This document shows positions 37,653 through 50,193 of a DNA stretch of 64,000 bases, piece by piece (within the stretch, counting starts at the first letter, position 1; every line of letters starts with the position of its first letter). A program made the position numbers and the translations under genes. Source of the stretch: Lasioglossum baleicum (taxonomy: Eukaryota; Arthropoda; Insecta; Hymenoptera; Halictidae); assembly GCF_051020765.1 (NCBI RefSeq), contig NW_027469107.1:62001-126000 (forward strand). The letters are read 5' to 3'. The notes under the pieces were generated by a model that did not search any database, had not been told where the DNA came from, and was given only the letters and a program-made list of their open reading frames with translations.

Positions 37653-38618
37653 TTGAGGAAACGGCGGTATGCAGGTAATTTAACTAATGCGCATGCATTG
37701 CTGCAACTTGTGCTGTATAATGTAGAATTTTTGTTACCGAGCCATCCGATTTTTATACATGTGCAAATACTCGTACACGCTGCATTGTATTTTTTCCGCA
37801 CGCGACAAGGAGGGGACAGAGGCGAGTTCCGGCTCGCGTCTGTCCCCTCCCCCCGTCCACCCCCCTGGTCGACCCGCATAAAACTTAAAAATATGATAAA
37901 ATAAAAGATAAAATCAATAAATGAAAACGTGTATAGATAAAATAGATAACATAAAAGTCAATAAATAAATAAATAATAATAAGTAAATAAATACAATGGA
38001 CAAGACACAACAAACATAAGTCGCGGGGGGCAAAATGAAGGGGAATAAGAGATAAGGATAAAATTTATAATATAGAATATAAAATATACATAGAATAAAA
38101 TGAACTATTATAAAATAAAAGGAGGGGGGTCGACCGGCAGGTCGCATCTTTGTAGGGGGGGAGGGGATTATTGCTCCAGCTCGCCCCCCGCGACCTGCCC
38201 ACCCTTTGGGCGCCTTAACGGCCGGCTCCCCTTGGCGGCGGTGGAAGTACTAAGTAGTCCCACCGCAGCCATTACGTCTGCGGCCCCTTACAGGGGGCCG
38301 TCGGCCTCGTCGAGGTTGCCCCGCCGATGCTAACCTCCTGGCGGTGGGGGGGGGGTCGGCTTCCCTCTCCCTCTCCGCTGCCTCCTTCTGCGTTATCACA
38401 ATCTCGCAGAAGGAGGCAAACGCTGCCCTTGACCACTCGCTGCCGATCATGTGGTCGATCACGACCGGCAACGAGAGGTCCATCCCAATAACGCCCCTTA
38501 GGTCTCTGCGCGGCGCCGACCACGCTGGACATTCTTCCAGCGTATGCCGCGCAGAGTCCTGGGCCTCCTCGCTGTGGTGGCACTGCGATCCTCCCAGTGC
38601 CAGTTATGAACACACAGT
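37653..38618 (-). repeat. Monomer M40 (966 bp), G type
   Basis: Copy of M35 at 4821 bp. R1 tail 38250-38603, C2 to Ser. Confidence 0.95.
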
Positions 38619-39580
38619 TTGAGGAAACGGCGGTATGCAGGTAATTTAACTTATGCGCATGCATTGCTGCAACTTGTGCTGTATAATTTAGAATTTTTGT
38701 TACCGCGCCATCCGATTTTTATACATGTGCAAATACTCGTACACGCTGCATTGTATTTTTTCCGCGCGCGACAAGGAGGGGACAGAGGCGAGTTCCGGCT
38801 CGCGTCTGTCCCCTCCCCCCGTCCCACCCCCCTGGTCGACCCGCATAAAACTTAAAAATATGATAAAATAAAAGATAAAATCAATAAATGAAAACGTGTA
38901 TAGATAAAATAGATAACATAAAAGTCAATAAATAAATAAATAATAATAAGTAAATAAATACAATAGACAAGACACAACAAACATAAGAAGGGGGGCAAAA
39001 TAAAGGGGAATAAGAGATAAGGATAAAATTTATAATGTAGAATATAAAATATATATAGAGTAAAATGAACTATTATAAAATAAAAGGAGGGGGGTCGACC
39101 GGCAGGTCGCATCTTTGTAGGGGGGGAGGGGATTATTGCTCCACCTCGCCCCCCGCGACCTGCCCACCCTTTGGGCGCCTTAACGGCCGGCTCCCCTTGG
39201 CGGCGGTCGAAGTACTAAGTAGTCCCACCGCCGCCATTACGTCTGCGGCCCCTTACAGGGGGCCGTCGGCCTCGTCGGGGTTGCCCCGCCGATGCTAACC
39301 TCCTGGCGGTGAGGGGGTCGGCTTCCCTCTCCCTCTCCGCCGCCTCCTTCTGCGTTATCACAATCTCGCAGAAGGAGGCAAACGCTGCTCTTGACCTCTC
39401 GCTGCCGATCATGTGGTCGACCACGACCGGCAACGAGAGGTCCATCCCAATAACGCCCGTTAGGTCTCTGCGCGGCTCAGACCACGCTAGACATTCTTCC
39501 AGCGTATGCCGCGCAGAGTCCTGGGCCTCCTCGCAGTGGTGGCACTGCGATCCTCCCAGTGCCAGTTATGAACACACAGT
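38619..39580 (-). repeat. Monomer M41 (962 bp), D' type
   Basis: Copy of M36 at 4821 bp. R1 tail 39215-39565, CHHC. Confidence 0.95.
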
Positions 39581-40545
39581 TTGAGGAAACGGCGGTATGC
39601 AGGTAATTTAACTTATGCGCATGCATTGCTGCAACTTGTGCTGTATAATTTAGAATTTTTGTTACCGCGCCATCCGATTTTTATACATGTGCAAATACTC
39701 GTACACGCTACATTGTATTTTTTCAGCACGCGACAAGGAGGGGACAGAGGCGAGTTCCGGCTCGCGTCTGTGCCCTCCCCCCGTCCCACCCCCCCTGGTC
39801 GAACCGCATAGAACTTAAAAATATGATAAAATAAAAGATAAAATCAATAAATCAAAACGTGTATAGATACAATAGATAAAATAAAAGTCAATAAATAAAT
39901 AAATAATAATAAGTAAATAAATACAATGGACAAGACACAACAAACATAAGAAGAGGGGCAAAATAAAGGGGAATAAGAGATAAAGATAAAATTTATAATA
40001 TAGAATATAAAATATATATAGAATAAAATGAACTATTATAAAATAATAGGAGAGGGGTTGACCGACAGGTCGCATCTTTGTAGAGGGGGGGAGGGGATTA
40101 TTGCTCCACCTCGCCCCCCGCGACCTGCCCACCCCGGGGGCGCCTTAACGGCCGGCTCCCCTTGGCGGCGGTGGATGTACTAAGTAGTCCCACCGCCGCC
40201 ATTACGTCTGCGGCCCCTTACAGGGGGCCGTCGGCCTCGTCGGGGTTGCCCCGCCGATGCTAACCTCCTGGCGGTGAGGGGGTCGGCTTCCCTCTCCCTC
40301 TCCGCTGCCTCCTTCTGCGTTATCACAATCTCGCAGAAGGAGGCAAACGCTGCTCTTGACCTCTCGCTGCCGATGATGGGGTCGACCACGACCGGCAACG
40401 AGAGGTCCATGCCAATAACGCCCGTTAGGTCTCTGCGCGGCGCAGACCACGCTAGACATTCTTCCAGCGTATGCCGCGCAGAGTCCTGGGCCTCCTCGTA
40501 GTAGTGGCACTGCGATCCTCCCAGTGCCAGTTATGAACACACAGT
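39581..40545 (-). repeat. Monomer M42 (965 bp)
   Basis: G arm, private CACGCTACATTG and TTTCAGCACG changes. R1 tail 40180-40530 with CHYY: the second Cys is Tyr (CGTAGTAGTGG). Confidence 0.95.
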
Positions 40546-41506
40546 TTGAGGAAACGGCGGTATGCAGGTAATTTAACTTATGCGCATGCATTGCTGCAAC
40601 TTGTGCTGTATAATTTAGAATTTTTGTTACCGCGCCATCCGATTTTTATACATGTGCAAATACTCGTACACGCTGCATTGTATTTTTTCCGCACGCGACA
40701 AGGAGGGGACAGAGGCGAGTTCCGGCTCGCGTCTGTGCCCTCCCCCCGGCCCACCCCCCCCCTGGTCGAACCGCATAGATCTTAAAAATATGATAAAATA
40801 AAAGATATAATCAATAAATCAAAACGTGTATAGATACAATAGATAAAATAAAAGTCAATAAATAAATAATAATAAGTAAATAAATACAATGGACAAGACA
40901 CAACAAACATAAGAAGGGGGGCAAAATAAAGGGGAATAAGAGATAAGGATAAAATTTATAATATAGAATATAAAATATATATAGAGTAAAATGAACTATT
41001 ATAAAATAAAAGGAGGGGGGTCGACCGGCAGGTCGCATCTTTGTAGGAGGGGAGGGGATTATTGTTCCACCTCGCCCCCCGCGACCTGCCCACCCTTTGG
41101 GCGCCTTAACGGCCGGCTCCCCTTGGCGGCGGTCGAAGTACTAAGTAGTCCCACCGCCGCCATTACGTCTGCGGCCCCTTACAGGGGGCCGTCGGCCTCG
41201 TCGGGGTTACCCCGCCGATGCTAACCTCCTGGCGGTGAGGGGGTCGGCTTCCCTCTCCCTCTCCGCCGCCTCCTTCTGCGTTATCACAATCTCGCAGAAG
41301 GAGGCTAACGCTGCTCTTGACCTCTCGCTGCCGATCATGTGGTCGACCACGACCGGCAACGAGAGGTCCATCCCAATAACGCCCGTTAGGTCTCTGCGCG
41401 GCGCAGACCACGCTAGACATTCTTCCAGCGTATGCCGCGCAGAGTCCTGGGCCTCCTCGCAGTGGTGGCACTGCGATCCTCCCAGTGCCAGTTATGAACA
41501 CACAGT
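40546..41506 (-). repeat. Monomer M43 (961 bp)
   Basis: G arm, one AATA fewer, C9 run before TGGTCGAACC. R1 tail 41141-41491 with TAA at 41207-41209. Confidence 0.95.
41141..41491 (-). pseudogene. R1 ORF2 tail with premature TAA
   Basis: In M43 the plus strand reads GGGGTTACCCC where others read GGGGTTGCCCC. The minus-strand Gln codon CAA becomes TAA (41207-41209), removing about the last 22 residues of the Arg-rich end. Confidence 0.8.
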
Positions 41507-42468
41507 TTGAGGAAACGGCGGTATGCAGGTAATTTAACTTATGCGCATGCATTGCTGCAACTTGTGCTGTATAATTTAGAATTTTTGTTACCGCGCCATC
41601 CGATTTTTATACATGTGCAAATACTCGTACACGCTGCATTGTATTTTTTCCGCACGCGACAAGGAGGGGACAGAGGCGAGTTCCGGCTCGCGTCTGTGCC
41701 CTCCCCCCGTCCCACCCCCCCCTGGTCGAACCGCATAGAACTTAAAAATATGATAAAATAAAAGATAAAATCAATCAATCAAAACGTGTATAGATACAAT
41801 AGATAAAATAAAAGTCAATAAATAAATAATAATAAGTAAATAAATACAATGGACAAGACACAACAGACATAAGAAGGGGGGCAAAATAAAGGGGAATAAG
41901 AGATAAAGATAAAATTTATAATGTAGAATATAAAATATATATAGAATAAAATGAACTATTATAAAATAAAAGGAGAGGGGTTGACCGACAGGTCGCATCT
42001 TTGTAGAGGGGGGGAGGGGATTATTGCTCCACCTCGCCCCCTGCGACCTGCCCACCCCGGGGGCGCCTTAACAGCCGGCTCCCCTTGGCGGCGGTGGATG
42101 TACTAAGTAGTCCCACCGCCGCCATTACGTCTGCGGCCCCTTACAGGGGGCCGTCGGCCTCGTCGGGGTTGCCCCGCCGATGCTAACCACCTGGCGGTGA
42201 GGGGGTCGGCTTCCCTCTCCCTCTCCGCTGCCTCCTTCTGCGTTATCACAATCTCGCAGAAGGAGGCAAACGCTGCTCTTGACCTCTCGCTGCCGATCAT
42301 GGGGTCGACCACGACCGGCAACGAGAGGTCCATCCCAATAACGCCCGTTAGGTCTCTGCGCGGCGCAGACCACGCTAGACATTCTTCCAGCGTATGCCGC
42401 GCAGAGTCCTGGGCCTCCTCGCAGTAGTGGCACTGCGATCCTCCCAGTGCCAGTTATGAACACACAGT
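41507..42468 (-). repeat. Monomer M44 (962 bp)
   Basis: G arm, one AATA fewer, CAATCAATC variant. R1 tail 42103-42453, CHYC. Confidence 0.95.
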
Positions 42469-43439
42469 TTGAGGAAACGGCGGTTTGCAGGTAATTTAAC
42501 TTATGCGCATGCATTGCTGCAACTTGTGCTGTATAATTTAGAATTTTTGTTACCGTGCCATCCGATTTTTATACATGTGCAAATACTCGTACACGCTGCA
42601 TTGTATTTTTTCCACACGCGACAAGGAGGGGACAAAGGCGAGTTCCGGCTCTCGTCTGTCCCCTCCCCCCGTCCCACCCCCCCTGGTCGAACCGCATAAA
42701 ACTTAAATATATGATAAAATAAAAGATAAAATCAATAAATGAAAACGTGTATAGATACAATAGATAAAATAAATGTCAATAAATAAATAAATAATAATAA
42801 GTAAATAAATACAATGGACAAGACACAACAAACATAAGTCGGGGGGGGGCAAAATGAAGGGGAATAAGAGATAAGGATAAAATTTATAATATAGAATATA
42901 AAATATATATAGAATAAAATGAACTATTATAAAATAAAAGGAGGGGGGTCGACCGGCAGGTCGCATCTTTGTAGGGGGGAGGGGATCATTGCTCCACCTC
43001 GCCCCCCGCGACCTGCCCACCCCGGGGGCGCCTTAACGGCCGGCTCCCCTTGGCGGCGGTGGATGTACTAAGTAGTCCCACCGCCGCCATTACGTCTGCG
43101 GCCCCTTACAGGGGGCCGTCGGCCTCGTCGGGGTTGCCCCGCCGATGCTAACCTCCTGGCGGTGAGGGGGTCGGCTTCCCTCTCCCTCTCCCTCTCCGCT
43201 GCCTCCTTCTGCGTTATCACAATCTTGCAGAAGGAGGCAAACGGTGCTCTTGACCTCTCGCTGCCGATGATGGGGTCGACCACGACCGGCAACGAGAGGT
43301 CCATGCCAATAACGCCCGTTAGGTCTCTGCGCGGCGCAGACCACGCTAGACATTCTTCCAGCGTATGCCGCGCAGAGTCCTGGGCCTCCTCGCAGTGGTG
43401 GCACTGCGATCCTCCCAGTGCCAGTTATGAACACACAGT
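42469..43439 (-). repeat. Monomer M45 (971 bp), H type
   Basis: ACAAAGGCGAG arm that weakens the hairpin; G9 run before CAAAATG. R1 tail 43068-43424 with extra Glu-Arg. Confidence 0.95.
43068..43424 (-). pseudogene. R1 ORF2 tail with 6-bp in-frame expansion (extra Glu-Arg)
   Basis: A third TCCCTC unit in the CTCTCCCTCTCCGC tract lengthens EREREAD to EREREREAD without shifting the frame. The same expansion occurs in M50, M55, M59 and M65, so it marks one sub-family (the H monomers of the 42-63 kb region). The zinc knuckle is CHHC. M45 and M50 also share Glu to Lys in FCEIVIT. Confidence 0.8.
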
Positions 43440-44404
43440 TTGAGGAAACGGCGGTATGCAGGTAATTTAACTAATGCGCATGCATTGCTACAACTTGTGC
43501 TGTATAATGTAGAATTTTTGTTACCGAGCCATCCGATTTTTATACATGTGCAAATATTCGTACATGCTGCATTGTATTTTTTCCGCACGCGACAAGGTGG
43601 GGACAGAGGCGAGTTCCGGCTCGCGTCTGTCCCCTCCCCCCGTCCCACCCCCCCTGGTCGAACCGCATAAAACTTAAAAATATGATAAAATAAAAGATAA
43701 AATCAATAAATCAAAACGTGTATAGATACAATAGATAAAATAAGAGTCAATAAATAAATAAATAATAATAAGTAAATAAATACAATGGACAAGACACAAC
43801 AAACATAAGAAGAGGGGCAAAATAAAGGGGAATAAGAGATAAAGATAAAATTTATAATATAGAATATAAAATATATATAGAATAAAATGAACTATTATAA
43901 AATAATAGGAGAGGGGTTGACCGACAGGTCGCATCTTTGTAGAGGGGGGGAGGGGATTATTGCTCCACCTCGCCCCCCGCGACCTGCCCACCCCGGGGGC
44001 GCCTTAACGGCCGGCTCCCCTTGGCGGCGGTGGATGTACTAAGTAGTCCCACCGCCGCCATTACGTCTGCGGCCCCTTACAGGGGGCCGTCGGCCTCGTC
44101 GGGGTTGCCCCGCCGATGCTAACCTCCTGGCGGTGAGGGGGTCGGCTTCCCTCTCCCTCTCCGCTGCCTCCTTCTGCGTTATCACAATCTCGCAGAAGGA
44201 GGCAAACGCTGCTCTTGACCTCTCGCTGCCGATGATGGGGTCGACCACGACCGGCAACGAGAGGTCCATGCCAATAACGCCCGTTAGGTCTCTGCGCGGC
44301 GCAGACCACGCTAGACATTCTTCCAGCGTATGCCGCGCAGAGTCCTGGGCCTCCTCGCAGTGGTGGCACTGCGATCCTCCCAGTGCCAGTTATGAACACA
44401 CAGT
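43440..44404 (-). repeat. Monomer M46 (965 bp), I type
   Basis: AAGGTGGGG arm, TATTCGTACATGC variant. R1 tail 44039-44389, CHHC. Confidence 0.95.
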
Positions 44405-45371
44405 TTGAGGAGCGGCGGTATGCAGGTAATTTAACTAATGCGCTTGGATTGCTGCAACTTGTGCTGTATAATGTAGAATTTTTGTTACCGAGCCATCCGA
44501 TTTTTATACATGTGCAAATACTCGTGACGCTGCATTGTATTTTTTCCACACGCGACAAGGAGGGGACAAAGGCGAGTTCCCGCTCTCGTCTGTCCCCTCC
44601 CCCCGTCCCACCCCCCTGGTCGAACCGCATAAAACTTAAAAATATGATAAAATAAAAGATAAAATCAATAAATGAAAACGTGTATAGATACAATAGATAA
44701 AATAAATGTCAATAAATAAATAAATAATAATAAGTAAATAAATACAATGGACAAGACACAACAAACATAAGTCGGGGGGGGGGGGCAAAATGAAGGGGAA
44801 TAAGAGATAAGGATAAAATTTATAATATAGAATATAAAATATATATAGAATAAAATGAACTATTATAAAATAAAAGGAGAGGGGTCGACCGACAGGTCGC
44901 ATCTTTGTAGAGGGGGGAGGGGATTATTGCTCCACCTCGCCCCCCGCGACCTGCCCACCCTTTGGGCGCCTTAACGTCCGGCTCCCCTTGGCGCCGGTCG
45001 AAGTACTAAGTAGTCCCACCGCCGCCATTACGTCTGCGGCCCCCTACAGGGGGCCGTCGGCCTCGTCGGGGTTGCCCCGCCGATGCTAACCTCCTGGCGG
45101 TGAGGGGGTCGGCTTCCCTCTCCCTCTCCGCCGCCTCCTTCTGCGTTATCACAATCTCGCAGAAGGAGGCAAACGCTGCTCTTGACCTCTCGCCGCCGAT
45201 CATGTGGTCGACCACGACCGGCAACGAGAGGTCCATCCCAATAACGCCCGTTAGGTCTCTGCGCGGCGCAGACCACGCTAGACATTCTTCCAGCGTATGC
45301 CGCGCAGAGTCCTGGGCCTCCTCGCAGTGGTGGCACTGCGATCCTCCCAGTGCCAGTTATGAACACACAGT
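44405..45371 (-). repeat. Monomer M47 (967 bp), degenerate K type
   Basis: Carries small deletions and substitutions in its first 130 bp (GAGGAGCGG, GCGCTTGGATTGC, CTCGTGACGC) and a G12 run. These shift frames and create a spurious 210-codon minus-strand frame at 44061-44693. R1 tail 45006-45356, CHHC, GCGCCGGTCG linker variant. Confidence 0.95.
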
Positions 45372-46333
45372 TTGAGGAAACGGCGGTATGCAGGTAATTT
45401 AACTAATGCGCATGCATTGCTGCAACTTGTGCTGTATAATGTAGAATTTTTGTTACCGAGCCATCCGATTTTTATACATGTGCAAATATTCGTACATGCT
45501 GCATTGTATTTTTTCCGCACGCGACAAGGTGGGGACAGAGGCGAGTTCCGGCTCGCGTCTGTCCCCTCCCCCCGTCCCACCCCCCTGGTCGACCCGCATA
45601 AAACTTAAAAATATGATAAAATAAAAGATAAAATCAATAAATGAAAACGTGTATAGATAAAATAGATAACATAAAAGTCAATAAATAAATAAATAATAAT
45701 AAGTAAATAAATACAATAGACAAGACACAACAAACATAAGAAGGGGGGCAAAATAAAGGGGAATAAGAGATAAGGATAAAATTTATAATATAGAATATAA
45801 AATATATATAGAGTAAAATGAACTATTATAAAATAAAAGGAGGGGGGTCGACCGGCAGGTCGCATCTTTGTAGGGGGGGAGGGGATTATTGCTCCACCTC
45901 GCCCCCCGCGACCTGCCCACCCTTTGGGCGCCTTAACGGCCGGCTCCCCTTGGCGGCGGTCGAAGTACTAAGTAGTCCCACCGCCGCCATTACGTCTGCG
46001 GCCCCTTACAGGGGGCCGTCGGCCTCGTCGGGGTTGCCCCGCCGATGCTAACCACCTGGCGGTGAGGGGGTCGGCTTCCCTCTCCCTCTCCGCTGCCTCC
46101 TTCTGCGTTATCACAATCTCGCAGAAGGAGGCAAACGCTGCTCTTGACCTCTCGCTGCCAATCATGGGGTCGACCACGACCGGCAACGAGAGGTCCATCC
46201 CAATAACGCCCGTTAGGTCTCTGCGCGGCGCAGCCCACGCTAGACATTCTTCCAGCGTATGCCGCGCAGATTCCTGGGCCTCCTCGCAGTAGTGGCAATG
46301 CGATCCTCCCAGTGCCAGTTATGAACACACAGT
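45372..46333 (-). repeat. Monomer M48 (962 bp), I type
   Basis: AAGGTGGGG arm as in M46. R1 tail 45968-46318, CHYC with Gln to His before the knuckle. Confidence 0.95.
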
Positions 46334-47294
46334 TTGAGGAAACGGCGGTTTGCAGATAATTTAATTTATGCGCATGCATTGCTGCAACTTGTGCTGTATA
46401 ATGTAGAATTTTTGTTACCGCGCCATCCGAGTTTTATACATGTGCAAATACTCGTACACGCTGCATTGTATTTTTTCCGCACGCGACAAGGAGGGCACAG
46501 AGGCGAGTTCCGGCTCGCGTCTGTCCCCTCCCCCCGTCCCGCCCCCCTGGTCGACCCGCATAAAACTTAAAAATATGATAAAATAAAAGATAAAATCAAT
46601 AAATGAAAACGTGTATAGATAAAATAGATAACATAAAAGTCAATAAATAAATAAATAATAATAAGTAAATAAATACAATAGACAAGACACAACAAACATA
46701 AGAAGGGGGGCAAAATAAAGGGGAATAAGAGATAAGGATAAAATTTATAATATAGAATATAAAATATATATAGAGTAAAATGAACTATTATAAAATAAAA
46801 GGAGGGGGGTCGACCGGCAGGTCGCATCTTTGTAGGGGGGAGGGGATTATTGCTCCACCTCGCCCCCCGCGACCTGCCCACCCTTTGGGCGCCTTAACGG
46901 CCGGCTCCCCTTGGCGGCGGTCGAAGTACTAAGTAGTCCCACCGCCGCCATTACGTCTGCGGCCCCTTACAGGGGGCCGTCGGCCTCGTCGGGGTTGCCC
47001 CGCCGATGCTAACCACCTGGCGGTGAGGGGGTCGGCTTCCCTCTCCCTCTCCGCTGCCTCCTTCAGCGTTATCACAATCTCGCAGAAGGAGACAAACGCT
47101 GCTCTTGACCTCTCGCTGCCGATCATGGGGTCGACCACGACCGGCAACGAGAGGTCCATCCCAATAACGCCCGTTAGGTCTCTGCGCGGCGCAGACCACG
47201 CTAGACATTCTTCCAGCGTATGCCGCGCAGAGTCCTGGGTCTCCTCGCAGTAGTGGCACTGCGATCCTCCCAGTGCCAGTTATGAACACACAGT
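46334..47294 (-). repeat. Monomer M49 (961 bp), J type
   Basis: TTTGCAGATAATTTAATTT and GAGGGCACAG variants. R1 tail 46929-47279, CHYC, with Gln to Leu (CTTCAGCG). Confidence 0.95.
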
Positions 47295-48264
47295 TTGAGG
47301 AAACGGCGGTATGCAGGTAATTTAACTAATGCGCATGCATTGCTGCAACTTGTGCTGTATAATGTAGAATTTTTGTTACCGTGCCATCCGATTTTTATAC
47401 ATGTGCAAATACTCGTACACGCTGCATTGTATTTTTTCCACACGCGACAAGGAGGGGACAAAGGCGAGTTCCGGCTCTCGTCTGTCCCCTCCCCCCGTCC
47501 CACCCCCCCTGGTCGAACCGCATAAAACTTAAAAATATGATAAAATAAAAGATAAAATCAATAAATGAAAACGTGTATAGATACAATAGATAAAATAAAT
47601 GTCAATAAATAAATAAATAATAATAAGTAAATAAATACAATGGACAAGACACAACAAACATAAGTCGGGGGGGGCAAAATGAAGGGGAATAAGAGATAAG
47701 GATAAAATTTATAATATAGAATATAAAATATATATAGAATAAAATGAACTATTATAAAATAAAAGGAGGGGGGTCGACCGGCAGGTCGCATCTTTGTAGG
47801 GGGGAGGGGATCATTGCTCCACCTCGCCCCCCGCGACCTGCCCACCCCGGGGGCGCCTTAACGGCCGGCTCCCCTTGGCGGCGGTGGATGTACTAAGTAG
47901 TCCCACCGCCGCCATTACGTCTGCGGCCCCTTACAGGGGGCCGTCGGCCTCGTCGGGGTTGCCCCGCCGATGCTAACCTCCTGGCGGTGAGGGGGTCGGC
48001 TTCCCTCTCCCTCTCCCTCTCCGCTGCCTCCTTCTGCGTTATCACAATCTTGCAGAAGGAGGCAAACGGTGCTCTTGACCTCTCGCTGCCGATGATGGGG
48101 TCGACCACGACCGGCAACGAGAGGTCCATGCCAATAACGCCCGTTAGGTCTCTGCGCGGCGCAGACCACGCTAGACATTCTTCCAGCGTATGCCGCGCAG
48201 AGTCCTGGGCCTCCTCGCAGTGGTGGCACTGCGATCCTCCCAGTGCCAGTTATGAACACACAGT
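47295..48264 (-). repeat. Monomer M50 (970 bp), H type
   Basis: Sister of M45, M55 and M59. G8 run. R1 tail 47893-48249 with extra Glu-Arg. Confidence 0.95.
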
Positions 48265-49229
48265 TTGAGGAAACGGCGGTATGCAGGTAATTTAACTAAT
48301 GCGCATGCATTGCTACAACTTGTGCTGTATAATGTAGAATTTTTGTTACCGAGCCATCCGATTTTTATACATGTGCAAATATTCGTACATGCTGCATTGT
48401 ATTTTTTCCGCACGCGACAAGGTGGGGACAGAGGCGAGTTCCGGCTCGCGTCTGTCCCCTCCCCCCGTCCCACCCCCCCTGGTCGAACCGCATAAAACTT
48501 AAAAATATGATAAAATAAAAGATAAAATCAATAATTCAAAACGTGTATAGATACAATAGATAAAATAAAAGTCAATAAATAAATAAATAATAATAAGTAA
48601 ATAAATACAATGGACAAGACACAACAAACATAAGAAGAGGGGCAAAATAAAGGGGAATAAGAGATAAAGATAAAATTTATAATATAGAATATAAAATATA
48701 TATAGAATAAAATGAACTATTATAAGATAATAGGAGAGGGGTTGACCGACAGGTCGCATCTTTGTAGAGGGGGGGAGGGGATTATTGCTCCACCTCGCCC
48801 CCCGCGACCTGCCCACCCCGGGGGCGCCTTAACGGCCGGCTCCCCTTGGCGGCGGTGGATGTACTAAGTAGTCCCACCGCCGCCATTACGTCTGCGGCCC
48901 CTTACAGGGGGCCGTCGGCCTCGTCGGGGTTGCCCCGCCGATGCTAACCTCCTGGCGGTGAGGGGGTCGGCTTCCCTCTCCCTCTCCGCTGCCTCCTTCT
49001 GCGTTATCACAATCGCGCAGAAGGAGGCAAACGCTGCTCTTGACCTCTCGCTGCCGATGATGGGGTCGACCACGACCGGCAACGAGAGGTCCATGCCAAT
49101 AACGCCCGTTAGGTCTCTGCGCGGCGCAGACCACGCTAGACATTCTTCCAGCGTATGCCGCGCAGAGTCCTGGGCCTCCTCGCAGTAGTGGCACTGCGAT
49201 CCTCCCTGTGCCAGTTATGAACACACAGT
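48265..49229 (-). repeat. Monomer M51 (965 bp), I type
   Basis: Sister of M46. R1 tail 48864-49214, CHYC, private Glu to Ala in FCEIV (AATCGCGCAG). Confidence 0.95.
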
Positions 49230-50193
49230 TTGAGGAAACGGCGGTATGCAGGTAATTTAACTAATGCGCATGCATTGCTGCAACTTGTGCTGTATAATGT
49301 AGAATTTTTGTTACCGAGCCATCCGATTTTTATACATGTGCAAATACTCGTGCACGCTGCATTGTATTTTTTCCACACGCGACAAGGAGGGGACAAAGGC
49401 GAGTTCCCGCTCTCGTCTGTCCCCTCCCCCCGTCCCACCCCCCTGGTCGAACCGCATAAAACTTAAAAATATGATAAAATAAAAGAGAAAATCAATAAAT
49501 GAAAACGTGTATAGATACAATAGATAAAATAAAAGTCAATAAATAAATAAATAATAATAAGTAAATAAATACAATGGACAAGACACAACAAACATAAGAA
49601 GAGGGGCAAAATAAAGGGGAATAAGAGATAAAGATAAAATTTATAATATAGAATATAAAATATATATAGAATAAAATGAACTATTATAAAATAATAGGAG
49701 AGGGGTTGACCGACAGGTCGCATCTTTGTAGAGGGGGGGAGGGGATTATTGCTCCACCTCGCCCCCCGCGACCTGCCCACCCCGGGGGCGCCTTAACGGC
49801 CGGCTCCCCTTGGCGGCGGTGGATGTACTAAGTAGTCCCACCGCCGCCATTACGTCTGCGGCCCCTTACAGGGGGCCGTCGGCCTCGTCGGGGTTGCCCC
49901 GCCGATGCTAACCTCCTGGCGGTGAGGGGGTCGGCTTCCCTCTCCCTCTCCGCTGCCGCCTTCTGCGTTATCACAATCTCGCAGAAGGAGGCAAACGCTG
50001 CTCTTGACCTCTCGCTGCCGATGATGGGGTCGACCACGACCGGCAACGAGAGGTCCATGCCAATAACGCCCGTTAGGTCTCTGCGCGGCGCAGACCACGC
50101 TAGACATTCTTCCAGCGTATGCCGCGCAGAGTCCTGGGCCTCCTCGCAGTGGTGGCACTGCGATCCTCCCAGTGCCAGTTATGAACACACAGT
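49230..50193 (-). repeat. Monomer M52 (964 bp), K type
   Basis: ACAAAGGCGAGTTCCCGCTC hairpin variant. R1 tail 49828-50178, CHHC, Glu to Ala in QKEAAE. Confidence 0.95.

Larger units (their letters stand above)
29900..39708 (-). repeat. Pentameric higher-order repeat D-E-F-G-D' x2, period 4821 bp
   Basis: M32-M36 is repeated as M37-M41. The left limit is near 29897 (CGCTGTGG versus CGCAGTGG at 34718), the right limit near 39708 (CACGCTACATTG). No difference was seen in the stretches I compared inside. The pentamer overlaps the D-E-F trimer, so the trimer duplication came first. Confidence 0.88.
42469..49229 (-). repeat. H-I pair repeated (M45-M46 and M50-M51), period ~4825 bp
   Basis: 43068 matches 47893 and 43440 matches 48265, including the rare CTTGCAG (Glu to Lys) and TGCTACAACTTG variants. 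The stretch between (M47-M49) supplies the K, I and J types that recur in the tetramer to the right. Confidence 0.8.

Noticed and set aside
44061..44693. A 210-codon open frame on the minus strand, the longest in the window
   Set aside because: It exists only in M47 because small deletions join three frames that are separate in every other monomer. Its parts are T-rich segment, hairpin and an off-frame of the R1 tail.
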